A stretch of DNA of 13,306 nucleotides from Acanthamoeba sp. SK_2022b (Eukaryota; Discosea; Longamoebia; Acanthamoebidae), in NCBI GenBank assembly GCA_027943245.1, contig JANDJZ010000845.1, forward strand, positions 1-13,306, in the 5' to 3' direction. The notes below the pieces were generated by a model. That model had not been told where the DNA came from, searched no databases, and worked only from the letters and a program-made list of their open reading frames with translations. Both the position numbers and the translations under genes were made by a program. The first letter of the stretch is position 1. Each line of letters begins with the position of its first letter. Below are positions 1 through 8,109 of the stretch, piece by piece.

Positions 1-1333
1 AGGCCGGCGATGGCGAAGAGGAGGGGTGCGACGGAGCGTTCAAAATGCGCGGGAAGAAAGAGGGAGCGATGGTGGCCGAGGAGGAGGAGGAGGAGGGAAG
101 CGGAGGAGAGGCGCGCGAAGAGGATGCCGAGGGGGAGGAGGGATGGGTCAGGGGCTTGAGGCAGGCGAGGAAATTGACGTCCGAGTCGTCGTGGCCGCCG
201 TAGGCTGCAGCTGAGCGGAGCGCGGGAGCAGAAGGAGGGAGGTCGGCGCCGGGGGGGATGGCGGAATGAACCCGTTGGTTCAACTCCTCCTCGCGTTCCA
301 CCTCGAGCGCAGAGGCGTACATGGCGGAGAGAGAGGGCACGTAGGCGCCCTCCCGATTCATCTTGAACATGCCAAACATGCGAGGGCCCATCTCTTCCTT
401 CTCCTTCTCCAGGTTGATGGAGTGGTAGTAGTTGTACTCCTGCTGCAGCTCGGTGGGCACCTGTTGCAGCTGTCGATCAACGCTCTTTTTGCTGGGGTCG
501 ATCTTCTTTAGGTGGGTGTAGTGCTGCTTGGTGCCTCCGCGCGGGCCCTTGCTAAATTAGGAGGAGGGAGACAACACGCCAAAAGGGATGAGTTTTCCAA
601 CTCTTGTGCCAAATTCGGTATATCTCGCGGGGACGACGAAAACTCACAACCAGGAGGGACGCACCGGTTGTATTTGACATCGGGGAAAGCACGCTTGACG
701 AGCTGGACAAGACGCGTGCACTACCATCAGTTATCTAATTCAAAGGAATTCAACGGTGCACGGTGCTATGTGTGAGAGGAGAGGAAACGCGTACTTTGCC
801 AAAGTACGTCGCTGATATCGAAGGTTCAATGCCCTTCTCTTGGCACATGTCCAAGTAGTGCTGGTAGACGGCGTTCTTGGACGTGGAGCCGCTCTTGCCC
901 ATTTTGTAGTTCTCCCGCAACCTGCAGGTTGTCGCAGACCCCACCACACACCCGACGGTGAGTACAAGGAAAAGTCCCAGCGAGAAGGAACCACGTGACC
1001 CCGCGCACGCAGCAGTGCACGCCGCTTGTGATCACGAGCGGAGTGGAGGAAAGGAAGAGAGGTAGAGGTAGAGGTGTGTGTGTGCCACCGCCGCTCGTGG
1101 CAGCAGTGGCAGATGGTTGCGCCCAAAACAACTAATTGTATGGTTCGCACGCATAAGGGGATGGATAAAGCCAGGAGGTTGGTTCAATCAAAGAGTTGAC
1201 CAGCACTCATCCCGTGGATCACTGAGCGTGCGATGGGAAGGACACACGCAACACTTGTTTGTCGAGTGTGGCCAGAGTTGTAGTACCAAAAGATGATGTC
1301 GAGGGCAGTTAGCTTTTTCTGTATGACGTCCAT
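1..1333 (-). CDS. RFX-type winged-helix transcription factor A (3' end outside window)
   Basis: Predicted DNA-binding protein with an RFX domain. Exons on the minus strand are 1333-1287, 921-795, 702-665 and 551 to beyond base 1. Splice phases close exactly and give 254 visible residues with no stop. The RFX domain covers about residues 16-90. It starts WLRENYKMG after a phase-2 intron in the Trp codon, has the helical motif VYQHYLDMCQEKG, the recognition-helix motif ATYFGKLVKRAFP, and the wing RKGPRGGTKQHY, which matches the family's RRLGTRGNSKYHY. RFX factors bind X-box DNA in the nucleus. After the domain comes a Glu/Lys-rich stretch, then PRMFG, then a Ser/Pro-rich low-complexity tail. 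The Met at 1333 is chosen because it aligns with the start of the paralogue at 2459 and leaves the same short MDVIQKKL-type leader. Intron 1 (922-1286, 365 nt) is the longest in the window. The intron at 703-794 is absent from the paralogue. Family assignment is firm; target genes are unknown. Confidence 0.88.
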
Positions 1334-2458
1334 AGCCAGCCGTGGGGTGAGCCTCCACGGCCACGAGACAAGACAACGCGCGGACCCGCGGAGACGAAGA
1401 GAGGAGAAGAGCAACCACGGAAGAAGAACGGGGAGGGTCGGAGTGAGGAAGCGCCGGCGGTGGGGGGTCACAAGAGAAGAGGTCGCTGCGTGTTGTGTAG
1501 TGCGGTCACGGGGGGGCCGCAGTGATACTCAACGGGAAGGTCCAGAGGGGGCAGAGCAACGGCTCGGGGGCTGGAAAACTTGAATTAACTCCCCCGAGAA
1601 GGCCCCGCCGTCACAGCGTGCTTCCACAAAACCAAAACAAAGCTGTAAAAGGGGGCTGAGATTAGCGGGTAGCGCAACCTGGGCCTATCTCCCACGCCAC
1701 GCGGAGCAGTGGAGGGCCAATGGGCGGCAGTTGAGCTCCAACCTTGGCGGATTGGTGCAATCTTGGCCACGTGCGAAGCCTTGGCACGAAAAGTCCGGGA
1801 ACATCGACGGGCTAAGATCATGTGGGACTCCTGCCTCTAAGCGCGCACGCCAGGCCATTCTTGGGGAAAGTCGTCCGGTGTTCCGACGCCGACGGCGACA
1901 GCGGTGGCATGCTCGACATATTATAAAGGTATGCAATAACCAGCGATGTATAAAAATAAAAATGCACACCTCTGTTGCCATGCTGCGCCGGAGTGACATC
2001 CGTGCGGTGGAAGAGTTGTTGGAAAGCAACAAGCACGCTTTAGGCAAGTCGATTAGCGAAGAACGCCAAGACGTTCGCTGGAGTTTCGAGGAGAGCCAAG
2101 TTCGTCCTGTTCTGGCCAACCTGGGGACTCACGTGGTGTCACGCCCCAAGTCGCGGTTGGCGCGCTGTAGCGGATGGTCTAGATAATCACCCGATGTCGG
2201 TACCAAAAAGCCGCGGCCTCAACATTCCGGGGCCGACACGACCACCGCGTCCCGGGAAGCTGAACTCAGTGCCGCACTCCACCACCACACGCTTCGAACC
2301 GCAAAATAGGAGGAAGACCTGCTGCTGGCCCCAGTTCCAAACCGAACTGCGCACAATCCTTCTGTCGGTTCGAAGACTGCCTTGATTGCCTTCGTTCACT
2401 CCCAACACAGCCTCCCCTCTCTTCTTGCGGCAATACCTGCGGCAATCCTCTGGCCGCC
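1334..2458. promoter_or_regulatory. Divergent spacer between the two RFX genes
   Basis: This 1.1-kb head-to-head spacer should hold the promoters of both RFX genes. TATA-like AT-rich stretches stand out in the GC-rich background: TATAAA at 1922-1927 and TATAAAAATAAAA at 1949-1961, both reading on the plus strand. A GTTGCC half-site resembling half of an RFX X-box lies at 1974-1979, but no matching second half follows, so it is weak evidence of autoregulation. Both TATA-like sites are more than 490 bp from either RFX start codon. They may instead serve the small reading frame at 1962-2186 or lie far upstream. No RNA gene was recognised. Confidence 0.45.
1962..2186 (+). CDS. Possible small protein in the RFX spacer (uncertain)
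   Basis: An open frame of 74 codons begins at an ATG just after the TATAAAAATAAAA stretch at 1949-1961 and ends at TAA 2184-2186. A second in-frame ATG lies at 1980. The product is charged, and its middle looks helical and protein-like (SDIRAVEELLESNKHALG, then EERQDVRW). The frame stays open upstream to 1731, so the start is not defined. I recognise no family. It may be a real short gene, one exon of a spliced gene, or chance in GC-rich DNA. The overlapping minus-strand frame is also open. Confidence 0.22.
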   Translation: MHTSVAMLRRSDIRAVEELLESNKHALGKSISEERQDVRWSFEESQVRPVLANLGTHVVSRPKSRLARCSGWSR

Positions 2459-4709
2459 ATGGAGGTCCAGCGCAAGCTCGCTTCCCTCGACGTCATATTG
2501 TGGTACGCGCTGGCTTCCTCTCCTTTCCTCCCCCCCCACCCCAGAAATCCACCTCCCCCCAAACTCCAACCTGGATGTGCCCACAAAATCACATCTTTCT
2601 GGTGTTGTTCCTGCCCACCGCGCCAAACACGCGGCAAAAAACAATATGGTACCCCCGAAATAGATTTACCTAAAATAACACAGGCCCCAAAAACAAGCAA
2701 ATACACGCACCTTGCCAACGTTAACACCGTGCTTTTCATCGCTCGCGTGCAGGCTACGCGAGAACTACAAAGTGGGCAAGAATGGTTCCGTGAGCAAGAA
2801 CAGCGTGTATCAACACTACTACGACTCGTGCCAAGAGAAGGGAATCGAACCCATCATTTCGGCCACCTACTTCGGCAAGCTCGTCAAGCGCGCCTTCCCA
2901 GGGATCAAGTACAATCGGTGCGCCCACCTCACCACCTCCAGTGATGTTGCGTGGTTACAGTCGACAAAAATACTTACTCTATTTTTGGTCCCACCAACCA
3001 GGAAGGGACCACGAGGAAGTGCAGTACAGCATTACACCTGCCTGAAGCGCGCCAAGCCTTCTGATGGCATGGTCTGCTCAGCCGGTGCGGCTAAGCCCCT
3101 CCACTTGCTGCGTGTCTTTGTTGGGACGGATTTTCTTTTTACTCTTTATTGGGTAAAACACGCTGGCTCACCACCACAAACAGGCCCCTCGCCCTATCCA
3201 GCAGACTACGGTACCCCAATCGGGCCCTACACACCGGAGGAGCTGGCTCTGTACCAGTACTCGCTCAAGAGGGAGAGGGTGGATCAAGTCGACTGTCCCA
3301 CCTCTTCGCCCTCCCCCGACCACCCGCCGTCCTTCTCTCCACGGCGCCGACACGCCATGTTTCCTCGCGTGTTCGGCTCGGCAGAGGACGCTGCATATGC
3401 CCACTCCTATCCTCACCCGCCACCTCCCTCCTCCTCCCACCCGCACTATCAATACCAGCACCCGCACCACGCCCACCGTTCCGCGGAGCCACCCCGCTCG
3501 TCGCACCGTCCGCCCCGCGCGCCAGCCGACGCTCACGCACTGGACACCGGGGCCACCCCGTGCAGCAGCCCTGACGAACCCGACACAGCGGGTTCGGCTT
3601 GGCCACCCAAAAGCAGTCGGGCGCCACCGCCGCCGCCCCACCCGGCTTCTCCCCCCTACCACCCTCCCTCTCACTACTACCCACCGCCCCACCCTCACCA
3701 CCTCTCCCACTACGATTTCGAGGAACACCAGCACCCGCACCAGCATCAGCACCAGCACCCTCCTCCCGCCTACCAACCCCACTCCTCGCACCTCCACGAC
3801 TCGTCCCAGCACCACCTTCATTCTCACGGCCCGGGCCACACTCGGTTCCGCTCCCTATCGCCCCCCGCCGGCTATCCACCCCACTCCCACCGCCAACACT
3901 CGTTGCCGTTGCATAACGGCCACCACCACCCTCCTCCTCCCCCTCATCATTATCACCACCACCACCACCAACACCAACAGCGTCACTCGGCGCCCCTTCT
4001 TCCATCAGCCCCTCCAGGCCAGGTCTCGTCGGCCGCCTACTCCCACACGCTCCCCGGGCACCGCGAGCCTACGGCGCGCAGGCACGTGCCCTATGCTGCA
4101 GCCCGCGGCGACAACTCCAGCCCCACCTCGCCGTCGGGGAGCAGCCATATTGGCTCCTCCAACCCGCCGTCGCCTCCCTCCCCTCCGCAGCACCTCCTCC
4201 TGCCCTCGCTTGACTCCACCGTCTTCGTCAGCCCGCTTCTCCCCCCGCTGCCCTGCGCCCCTGCCAGGAGCGAGCCCGTCAGCCTTCTCGATTCACCTCC
4301 CGCTGCGACCTCACACCATCAGCAGCACCAGCCCCACCAGCATCAGCAGCAACCTCAGCAGCAGCAGCAGCAGGAGCAACAACGCAGCGCCAACCACACC
4401 AACGGACAGGACAACACCGGCTGCTATGAGCTCCCTCCACTGGCAGACCCTTCGTCGTCCCAAGAATCGCCCAGCACTTCGTCGGCGCGCGAGGTGTTCG
4501 AGCCGACGTCGCTGGAGGAAGTTTACCCGATGCCGCCCTTTGCCGCCACCGCAATGGACGCCCAGCGGGCGCAGCAGAACCAGCCCCCTCGACCACAGTT
4601 GGTTCGATCGTCGTCGCCGGCGCTGGAACATCTGCTGCGAGGCATCGCCTCTCGCGATGTCGAGGACGAGGAGCTGGTCTCCTTCTACGACCACTACCTC
4701 AAACACTGA
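2459..4709 (+). CDS. RFX-type winged-helix transcription factor B with His/Pro/Gln-rich tail
   Basis: Second RFX-domain protein, 605 residues in this model. Exons: 2459-2502, 2753-2917, 3002-3084, 3184-4709. The start has a strong context (GCCGCCATGG). The RFX domain (about residues 15-85) shows WLRENYKVGK, VYQHYYDSCQEKGIEP, ATYFGKLVKRAFPG and the wing RKGPRGSAVQHY. Two introns, in the Trp codon and in the Arg codon after KYN, sit at the same codon and phase as in RFX-A. The third RFX-A intron, between GK and LV, is missing here. After the domain, PEELALYQYSLKRE and PRVFG echo segments of RFX-A, supporting paralogy. Most of the remaining 500 residues are low complexity: Pro/His tracts, His-Gln runs (for example HHHHHQHQQ), Ser-rich and Gln-rich blocks, probably disordered. 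The C-terminus (LEHLLRGIASRD, then SFYDHYLKH) is ordered-looking. No RFX dimerisation domain was seen. The introns at 2918-3001 (84 nt) and 3085-3183 (99 nt) are multiples of three without stops, so their splicing needs RNA evidence. Confidence 0.87.
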
Positions 4710-4750
4710 TTATTTATGCTTCCCTTACGCCGCTATTGGTCGGCACGAGT

Positions 4751-4756
4751 AATAAA
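4751..4756 (+). terminator. Poly(A) signal AATAAA of RFX-B
   Basis: AATAAA lies 42 bases after the RFX-B stop codon. Only 73 bases separate it from the next ATG at 4830, so the 3' end of one gene and the promoter of the next share about 120 bp. Confidence 0.6.
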
Positions 4757-4829
4757 AATGCCGCTCTAGTTACGAAATTAAACTAAAGCACATAATCTCC
4801 CAAACGCGACGGCTTCACACACCACAGAC

Positions 4830-6209
4830 ATGTCCATCAACAAGCTGGAAGGAGCCAACGACCTCGAGAAGCTCGCCCACCTCTGCTCGCTCACCTACAA
4901 GCAGCAGGCCGTCTGGTTCCTCAACGCCTTCTGGGACCAGTTCCAGGCCGAGGCCCCCAAGCTGTGGAAGCACGTCCAGCTCTGCGCCGACCTCGACTCC
5001 CAGCACCATGCCCAGGGCACTGCGCTCGACGAGCTCAACGCGCACCGGTTCCTTGAGCAGATCGGCGAGACCCTCACGGTGGTGGCCCTCCGCGAGCGGC
5101 TGAGGAAGACGGGCGCCATCGGGCAGACGGAGAGGCCCAAGGCCGTGCCGCTCACGCACTACATCTTGTGGCGCTACGAGGTCGACTGGCACGTCCTCGT
5201 CAACACTTCCGGTACCGCCCTTACCCCCTCTATCCCCGCTTTTTTATTTTGACCTGCGCTAATGGTTTGGGGGGGGGGGGGCAGGCGACAACAGCGAGGA
5301 GATTGAAGAGGCTCAGCGCCTTCTTGACTCGGTTACCGCGGCTTTCCAGGAGGCGGAGCATCAGGCGCAGCTCTCCCGTCAGGTTTGACCCCTACTGTAC
5401 CAAGTCATTTGCCCCCCCCCCTGTTAAAAGCGGGTGTCTGACCGGCGGTGTGGCGTGGGCCAACGCAGGCAGAGGCACACGCCAGGGAGCAGGAAGCAGA
5501 GGCGCGTGCGCGAGAGGAGCAGGCCAAGCAGCGCGAGGCCCAGGCCAAGGATCGTGAGGCCGAGGCTCGCGACACCGAAAATCAGGCCCTCGCCAAGGAG
5601 GCTGCTGCGCGGGAGCAGGAGGCGCCGTTCAAGGCCGCCCAGGAGGAGGTCGACGCCGCGCTGGCCGACGTCAACGCACAGGAGTCGGCGCGCGACAGCC
5701 GCACGGCCGAGCTGCAGCGCAAGAGCACCGAGGGCGGCATCGTGCAGCAGAACAAGGCCAAGGCCGAGCTGGCGCAGCACCTGGCCGAGGACCCGCTGCC
5801 GCTGCGCAAGGCCAAGATCACGCTCGAGGCGGCGCTCAAGCGGGCCGAGAAGGCGCGCGCGCCCTTCGAGGCCGCCACCCAGGCCGCCGTCGCCGCGCGC
5901 CAAATAGCCGAAGCGGCGCGTCAGGAAGCCGAGTCGGCGCGCCGCGAAGCCGAGGCCGCCCGGCAGGAGGCCGAGGCCGCTCGACAGTCCGCTGAAGCCT
6001 CCAGAGGAGCTGCCGAAGCCCAGCGTCAGGCCGCTGAGGACGCCCTTGCCGATGCTGGCCGCAAGGTGGAGGAGGCCGAGGCCTACCTGGCCGAGGTCAA
6101 GGCCAAGCCGGGAACCGTGCACGGCGCCATCTGGTGGATGGAGAAGGAGCTCGAGGAGCAGAAGAAGTACCTGCCCTCGTCCAAGGGCGGCGTCGCCAAG
6201 CGCGGATAA
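4830..6209 (+). CDS. Calcium-regulated actin-bundling-like coiled-coil protein
   Basis: Cytoskeletal protein of 406 residues. Exons: 4830-5211, 5285-5382, 5469-6209. I recognise the family annotated in fungi and amoebae as calcium-regulated actin-bundling protein. The N-terminal 130 residues carry AVWFLNAFWDQF, LDELNAHRFLEQIGETLTV and ALRERLRK. The middle has DPLPLRKAKITLEAALKRAE from residue 268. The end has GAIWWMEKELEEQKKYLP. From about residue 155 to 370 the chain is Ala/Glu/Arg-rich coiled coil. Residues about 307-353 form near-perfect heptads of E-x-x-R-x-x-A type (EAARQEA, ESARREA, EAARQEA and so on). The expected role is cross-linking actin filaments in the cortex. The region that is EF-hand-like in relatives is poor in acidic ligands here (RKTGAIGQTERPKAVPL), so calcium control may be weak or lost; this is inference. 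Intron 1 (5212-5284) has a run of 13 G directly before its CAG acceptor. Family assignment is good; actin binding is not shown by sequence alone. Confidence 0.82.
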
Positions 6210-6355
6210 AACGCCGCTGGCCCTGTACACCATCAACGATAAACCGTCATGTCTGCCTTGGGCCTGTAACCCGCTAGAGCCAACACGAGAGAGGGACGGG
6301 AAGCGGTCTTGTTTACTCGGTGGACCAGGGCCGCCTTCTTGTCTCGAGAAGGACA
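6210..6355. other. Convergent 3' spacer
   Basis: These 146 bp lie between the stop codons of two converging genes, the actin-bundling-like gene and the F-box/Ras-like gene. A short hairpin (CCTTCT, 7-nt loop, AGAAGG) sits at 6334-6352, a few bases beyond the minus-strand stop. No canonical AATAAA is present on either strand. Confidence 0.4.
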
Positions 6356-7771
6356 TCATGAAAGTAGGCATTGTTTGTTCTTCCCCCGCCTTGCTTTGGC
6401 CAGCTCTTGGTCGGTCTCAATGGCCAGCGCCAGCCGCGCTGCTGCTAACACCACATCGTAGACGCCCTTCCTCTGCTTACAGCTCACCCGGGCGAAGAAA
6501 CAGCCCATGGCCGCGGCGGCCTCAGGGCCAGCCCGCTCCGGCACCTCGCGCAGGCTCTGCAGGTCGATCTTGTTCTCGACCAGGATCACTGGCAGCACGC
6601 TTTGTTCGTCCTTCGCCGCCACGACCTGTTGGTTCACTGCGGTGAGCGCGGAGGGCGTCTCACAGGTGGATGTGCGCCGAGTGGAAGGACACAAACCTCC
6701 CTCACAAAATGCTCACACTGCCTGAAGGAGGCGCGCGATGTGGCGCTGTAGACCACCAAGATCGCACGCCCATAACGGATCCAGTCATGCAGTAGCTGCA
6801 GTGCGGTGTGGTGTCAGTTGCCACGGCTTCCGGCATCGAGGGCACGCCCGGTGGTGGTGCATGGGTATACGCGAGTGGAGTCTGGATCAGCAGTGGTATC
6901 GCGAATCGCGAGCACGTATGCCCTGTCACCAATCATGACCCGCGTCCTATACGTATCCTCTGCGATCATCGCACTGGGGGTCACTTGCCTGGCTCAATCA
7001 CTGGTGAGGATAGCCCAAGTCTTACCAACGTTGGATTCCCACTCCTCAATGAAATGGTGCTGCAAATAGGAGTGCGTAAGCTTTGATGGCCGTGGTTTGC
7101 GTGTGATGCGGTGTTACGTGTGTGGCCGGGCAGAGCTATGGCACCGGCATGCTCAGGCACGTTTTGCCTACTCCCGAGCCGCCCAGCACAGTCTTTGCGC
7201 CCACAAAACGGTGAGACGGTGAGATGTGGTTAACATTCAAACACAACCGCATACATGCACAGAGTGCTCTGAGCTATCCTGTGCGCACGCACCAGCTGGA
7301 CCTCGGTGGAGGTTGGCGAGAACCTGGGAGGTGGGGGAATGTAGTAGAGGTCTTTGCACGGAAGCACCTGCGGAGTGAACGACAGGAAACGCCACCACCT
7401 GCCCGAGGCCTCCTTCATGAAAGCGGCCTTCCATGTGCCACCCTTGTCCGGCCCTCCATTGGCTGCTGGGTGTTGCGCGCGAGCAAGGACGTGTGAAGTG
7501 AAAGGGAAAAAAGGAGCAGTTGGGCGAGCGGACGCCAAGAAGAGGTGAAGAAGAAGCGCCAAAGGCTCTCATCGAGGCTCACAGAATGCCAGCGCCTACA
7601 TACGGCCGGCGCGTCGCAGTGTGTCCTCCCAACCGACCGCTCTGCACCCCCTCCCCAAATACTCTTCAAATGAGCTGCGCCACGAAGCTGGGAAGGGAGC
7701 ACCCGGCAAGGCAACCGAAAAATGATAAGGAGCAACTCGTCGGACAGCGCCTCCACATAGCTCGCTTCCAT
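6356..7771 (-). CDS. F-box and Ras-like small GTPase fusion protein with CaaX end
   Basis: Minus-strand exons: 7771-7703, 7639-7534, 7462-7293, 7192-7145, 7059 (or 7080)-7026, 6959-6871, 6795-6697, 6625-6356, giving 294 (or 301) residues. The first two exons encode an F-box (ALSDELLLIIFRLP, then AVCRRWHSVSLDESLW), the motif that binds Skp1 in SCF ubiquitin ligases. A linker (TWKAAFMKEASGRWWRFL, then IPPPPRFSPTS) leads into TEVQL, which aligns with the first strand of Ras (TEYKL). It joins in phase to TVLGGSGVGKT, an intact P-loop. ENKID is the G4 motif, VSCK is G5, and the end CLLS is a CaaX prenylation signal as in Ras (CVLS). Switch I reads WESNVEDTY, with Asn where Ras has Thr35. Switch II reads DTTADPD, lacking the conserved Gly60 and Gln61. 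GTP hydrolysis is therefore probably impaired. The P-loop intron acceptor is uncertain: CAG before 7059 is the better site, while AAG before 7080 gives LTHSYLQHHF, closer to Ras. An in-frame ATG at 7408-7406 could instead start a separate Ras-like protein. Confidence 0.68.
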
Positions 7772-7901
7772 ACTGCAGCTCTTGATGTGCTCGTTCCTGC
7801 TGCTGGTGGCAAAGTCGGATTAGCGACCGCAGGAGTTGCCGCAACTTGGCCGTGGCCAATTAACACAGTGTTTTTTGAGTGTAAACACAACAGTCTTGCC
7901 A

Positions 7902-7917
7902 ACGGGCACATGCCCGT
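7902..7917. repeat. Inverted repeat ACGGGCA-CA-TGCCCGT
   Basis: Perfect 7-bp arms separated by 2 bp inside the divergent promoter spacer. It resembles a dimeric factor site; the AACGGG/CCCGTT core recurs 50 bp away. Confidence 0.6.
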
Positions 7918-7951
7918 GTGCAACATAGCCAACGTGTACATATTCAGGCCA

Positions 7952-7970
7952 AACGGGTGATCTGCCCGTT
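7952..7970. repeat. Inverted repeat AACGGG/CCCGTT
   Basis: Arms of 6 bp (7952-7957 and 7965-7970) around a 7-nt centre. It shares the AACGGG core with the dyad at 7902-7917. Confidence 0.5.
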
Positions 7971-7977
7971 GACAAGA

Positions 7978-8009
7978 CTCCTCCTTGTAGATGAGTGTAC
8001 AAGGAGGAG
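7978..8009. repeat. Perfect 12-bp inverted repeat with 8-nt loop
   Basis: CTCCTCCTTGTA at 7978-7989 and its exact reverse complement TACAAGGAGGAG at 7998-8009 flank GATGAGTG. This is the strongest dyad seen in the window. It could be a DNA-level factor site, or a hairpin in a 5' leader if the F-box/Ras-like transcript starts this far upstream. Confidence 0.75.
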
Positions 8010-8014
8010 CCAAT

Positions 8015-8050
8015 AACGAATACGCAAATATAAGAAAACGAATACGCAAA
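8015..8050. repeat. Two copies of AACGAATACGCAAA, 22 bp apart
   Basis: The 14-bp unit occurs at 8015-8028 and 8037-8050, so the repeat start-to-start distance is 22 bp, about two helical turns. The second copy runs into the A-rich tract upstream of the TrpF-like start. Confidence 0.7.
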
Positions 8051-8109
8051 AAAAAGAAAAATAAAAAATAATATTATTTCTCACCACTTCGTGCAAAGCA
8101 ACTCGTACA

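Larger units (their letters stand above)
7772..8109. promoter_or_regulatory. Divergent promoter region with dyads and AT-rich tract
   Basis: Spacer between the starts of the minus-strand F-box/Ras-like gene and the plus-strand TrpF-like gene. It contains an 11-bp palindrome GTTGCCGCAAC at 7835-7845, three larger inverted repeats (listed separately), a 14-bp direct repeat at 8015-8050, and an A-rich then AT-rich tract at 8048-8088. The tract includes AATAATATTATT and is far below the local GC content. Such a tract is a likely nucleosome-poor core promoter for the TrpF-like gene, which starts about 20 bp downstream. Confidence 0.5.

Noticed and set aside
1974..1979. GTTGCC as an RFX X-box for autoregulation
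   Set aside because: Only one half-site is present; no RGYAAC partner follows at 0-3 bp, so it is kept as a remark only.
1685..2119. 144-codon minus-strand frame in the RFX spacer
   Set aside because: No recognisable domain, no promoter signal in the right orientation, and it overlaps a plus-strand frame of similar quality.
3168..4005. Long antisense open frames (223 and 246 codons) opposite RFX-B
   Set aside because: They lie opposite the low-complexity His/Pro/Ser exon, consist of Gly/Arg/Val runs, and show no domain. They are composition shadows.
3397..4752. 451-codon plus-strand frame overlapping RFX-B exon 4
   Set aside because: Its product is Thr/Arg/Pro/Ser-rich low complexity in the +1 frame of a repetitive exon. 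RFX-B has the DNA-binding domain, phase and paralogue support.
5424..6371. 315-codon antisense frame opposite the actin-bundling-like gene
   Set aside because: Leu/Gly-rich mirror of Ala/Glu/Arg coiled-coil codons. The sense strand has clear family motifs.
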